Shown piece by piece: positions 7,182 to 7,890 of a DNA stretch of 7,890 nucleotides. The DNA is from Pseudomonadota bacterium (lineage in GTDB: Bacteria > Pseudomonadota > Gammaproteobacteria > Halothiobacillales > Halothiobacillaceae): positions 1 through 7,890 of the forward strand of contig JAJYPA010000377.1 of assembly GCA_021795795.1 (NCBI GenBank), written 5' to 3'. Both the position numbers and the translations under genes were made by a program. Positions within the stretch are counted from its first letter, which is position 1. Each line of letters starts with the position of its first letter. The notes under the pieces were generated by a model. The model worked only from the letters and a program-made list of their open reading frames with translations, had not been told where the DNA came from and did not search any database.

Positions 7182-7550
7182 ATGTCGATCCTTACAGTGA
7201 GAGTGCAGCCCGGCTTCCTTGAAGAAACCTTGGCAGCACTCTCCCCAGTTCCATTTGCCTCCTGGTGGATGACTGAAGTGCGCGTTCTCGATCAGTGCAA
7301 AGCCCGTTGGGTACTCCTGCATAGTGCCATAATTGAGGTTACAGAGGCGTTCGAGCTGCAGTTGGAAATCGTTCTTGAGGCGCAGTTTCTCCTTGAAACG
7401 CTTTCCATTCTGACCAGTCTGAGTGGTGTCCACGAGATGTACGTTATTGAAGCCGGCATCGCTCGACAACCCCTTCCTGGAGGGATGGCCGAAGAAATAG
7501 CGGCCATAAAAATATGCTCACCGATTCCTGTGGGAACGGCCTATGAATAG
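7182..7550 (+). CDS. Divergent PII-like small protein (possible transporter regulator)
   Basis: This 122-residue soluble protein has the order of secondary structure and several residues of the PII-like ferredoxin fold. Near the start, SILTVRVQPGFLEETLAAL then a MTEVRVL strand resembles the PII N-terminus (strand, helix, TEV strand). FELQLEIVLEAQ, a helix LLETLSILTSL and then MYVIEAG resembles the second repeat. The T-loop with the uridylylated Tyr and its glycine-rich surroundings is absent, so it is not a classical GlnB/GlnK. DUF3240-type or other PII-like families are closer candidates, judged by eye only. PII-like proteins are often encoded beside the transporter they control. Here the stop overlaps the permease start by 8 nt (7543-7550), which suggests coupling. 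The Shine-Dalgarno is weak (GGAAAG at 7172-7177). Confidence 0.55.
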   Translation: MSILTVRVQPGFLEETLAALSPVPFASWWMTEVRVLDQCKARWVLLHSAIIEVTEAFELQLEIVLEAQFLLETLSILTSLSGVHEMYVIEAGIARQPLPGGMAEEIAAIKICSPIPVGTAYE

Positions 7551-7806
7551 AACCACACGTTTCCGTCGGGGGTTGTCCCAACTCGACCTGATCGTAATCG
7601 GGATTGGCGGGGCAATGGGCACGGGGGTACTGTTTGGTACTGCTGGCATGGCAGCTCTGGCGGGGCCAGGTGTCGTGTTGGCATGGGTACTGGGCGCCGT
7701 GATGGGCTTGAATGCGTTATACCCGCACTTGGTGACACCGACCGGTACGCCGACCTTACAGGCCGATTTTGTTCGCTATTCTGGAGCACGGTCATCGCTG
7801 CTCTAG
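7543..7806 (+). pseudogene. Truncated APC-superfamily permease (N-terminal 87 codons)
   Basis: The start matches an amino acid/polyamine/organocation (APC) permease: charged N-terminus, then LSQLDLIVIGIGGAMGTGV (TM1 with the GIGGxxGTG substrate-binding break), GMAALAGPGVVLAWVLGAVMG (TM2). After this the expected loop and TM3 are missing. The protein jumps to NALYPHLVTPTGTPT, which I think belongs to a loop further along such permeases, and stops at TAG 7804 after 87 residues; family members have about 450-550. I infer an internal deletion plus a frameshift or other lesion, so it is probably not functional. GGGA (7532-7535) is 7 nt before the ATG, which overlaps the PII-like gene. Bases 7807-7890 hold no gene I recognise. 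A natural small protein is less likely. Confidence 0.55.
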
Positions 7807-7890
7807 CCTTCGTTTTGGAGCGTTCACTCACGCCAGTAGCTCAGCGAGCAGGAGCGGTTCGTATTGCCTTCGAACTGATCCGTACAGATG

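Noticed and set aside
1..7890. tRNA, rRNA, CRISPR array or insertion sequence
   Set aside because: I saw no cloverleaf-like gene, regularly spaced repeat-spacer array, transposase motif or paired terminal inverted repeats by eye.

Overview
This window carries a complete high-affinity potassium-uptake operon (kdpFABC) from a Gram-negative bacterium, with part of its sensor-kinase gene kdpD transcribed divergently on the left and an outer-membrane porin, a PII-like protein and a broken permease on the right. The Gram-negative assignment rests on the porin, which has a signal peptide and a terminal phenylalanine. The kdp genes are moderately GC-rich and the porin region is visibly richer in A/T. 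The proteins look gammaproteobacterial or acidithiobacillus-like, but that is an impression from recall and not a search result.

Layout: (1) 1-1033, minus strand: the first 344 codons of kdpD, covering the KdpD ATP-binding sensor domain and the start of the USP domain. (2) 1034-1195: an AT-rich divergent control region. It holds a plausible sigma70-type promoter for kdpD and, facing the kdp operon, four TTTTTT tracts spaced exactly 11 bp apart. This spacing matches the half-site spacing of the E. coli KdpE operator (TTTATA-N5-TTTACA). (3) 1196-5892, plus strand: a tightly packed operon of an unnamed 30-aa membrane microprotein, kdpF (30 aa), kdpA (584 aa), kdpB (689 aa), kdpC (197 aa) and a second unnamed 28-aa membrane microprotein. 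Three of the junctions are 4-nt ATGA overlaps. (4) 5893-5988: a spacer with an imperfect 14-bp hairpin that lacks a U tract. (5) 5989-7550: a beta-barrel porin of the BBP2/OmpL-like type, then a 122-aa divergent PII-like protein. (6) 7543-7806: the first 87 codons of an APC-superfamily permease, stopping after about two membrane segments.

How it works together: KdpD would sense potassium limitation or turgor and phosphorylate KdpE, which is not in the window. KdpE-P would bind the T-tract array and switch on the operon. KdpA conducts K+, KdpB hydrolyses ATP, and KdpC and KdpF assist. The porin could admit ions or solutes across the outer membrane, and the PII-like protein may have regulated the neighbouring permease, as PII-like proteins often do for linked transporters. 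The kdp core is ordinary. The less usual parts are the two extra microproteins flanking kdpFABC, the four-unit helically phased operator, and the porin / PII-like / truncated permease group behind it.
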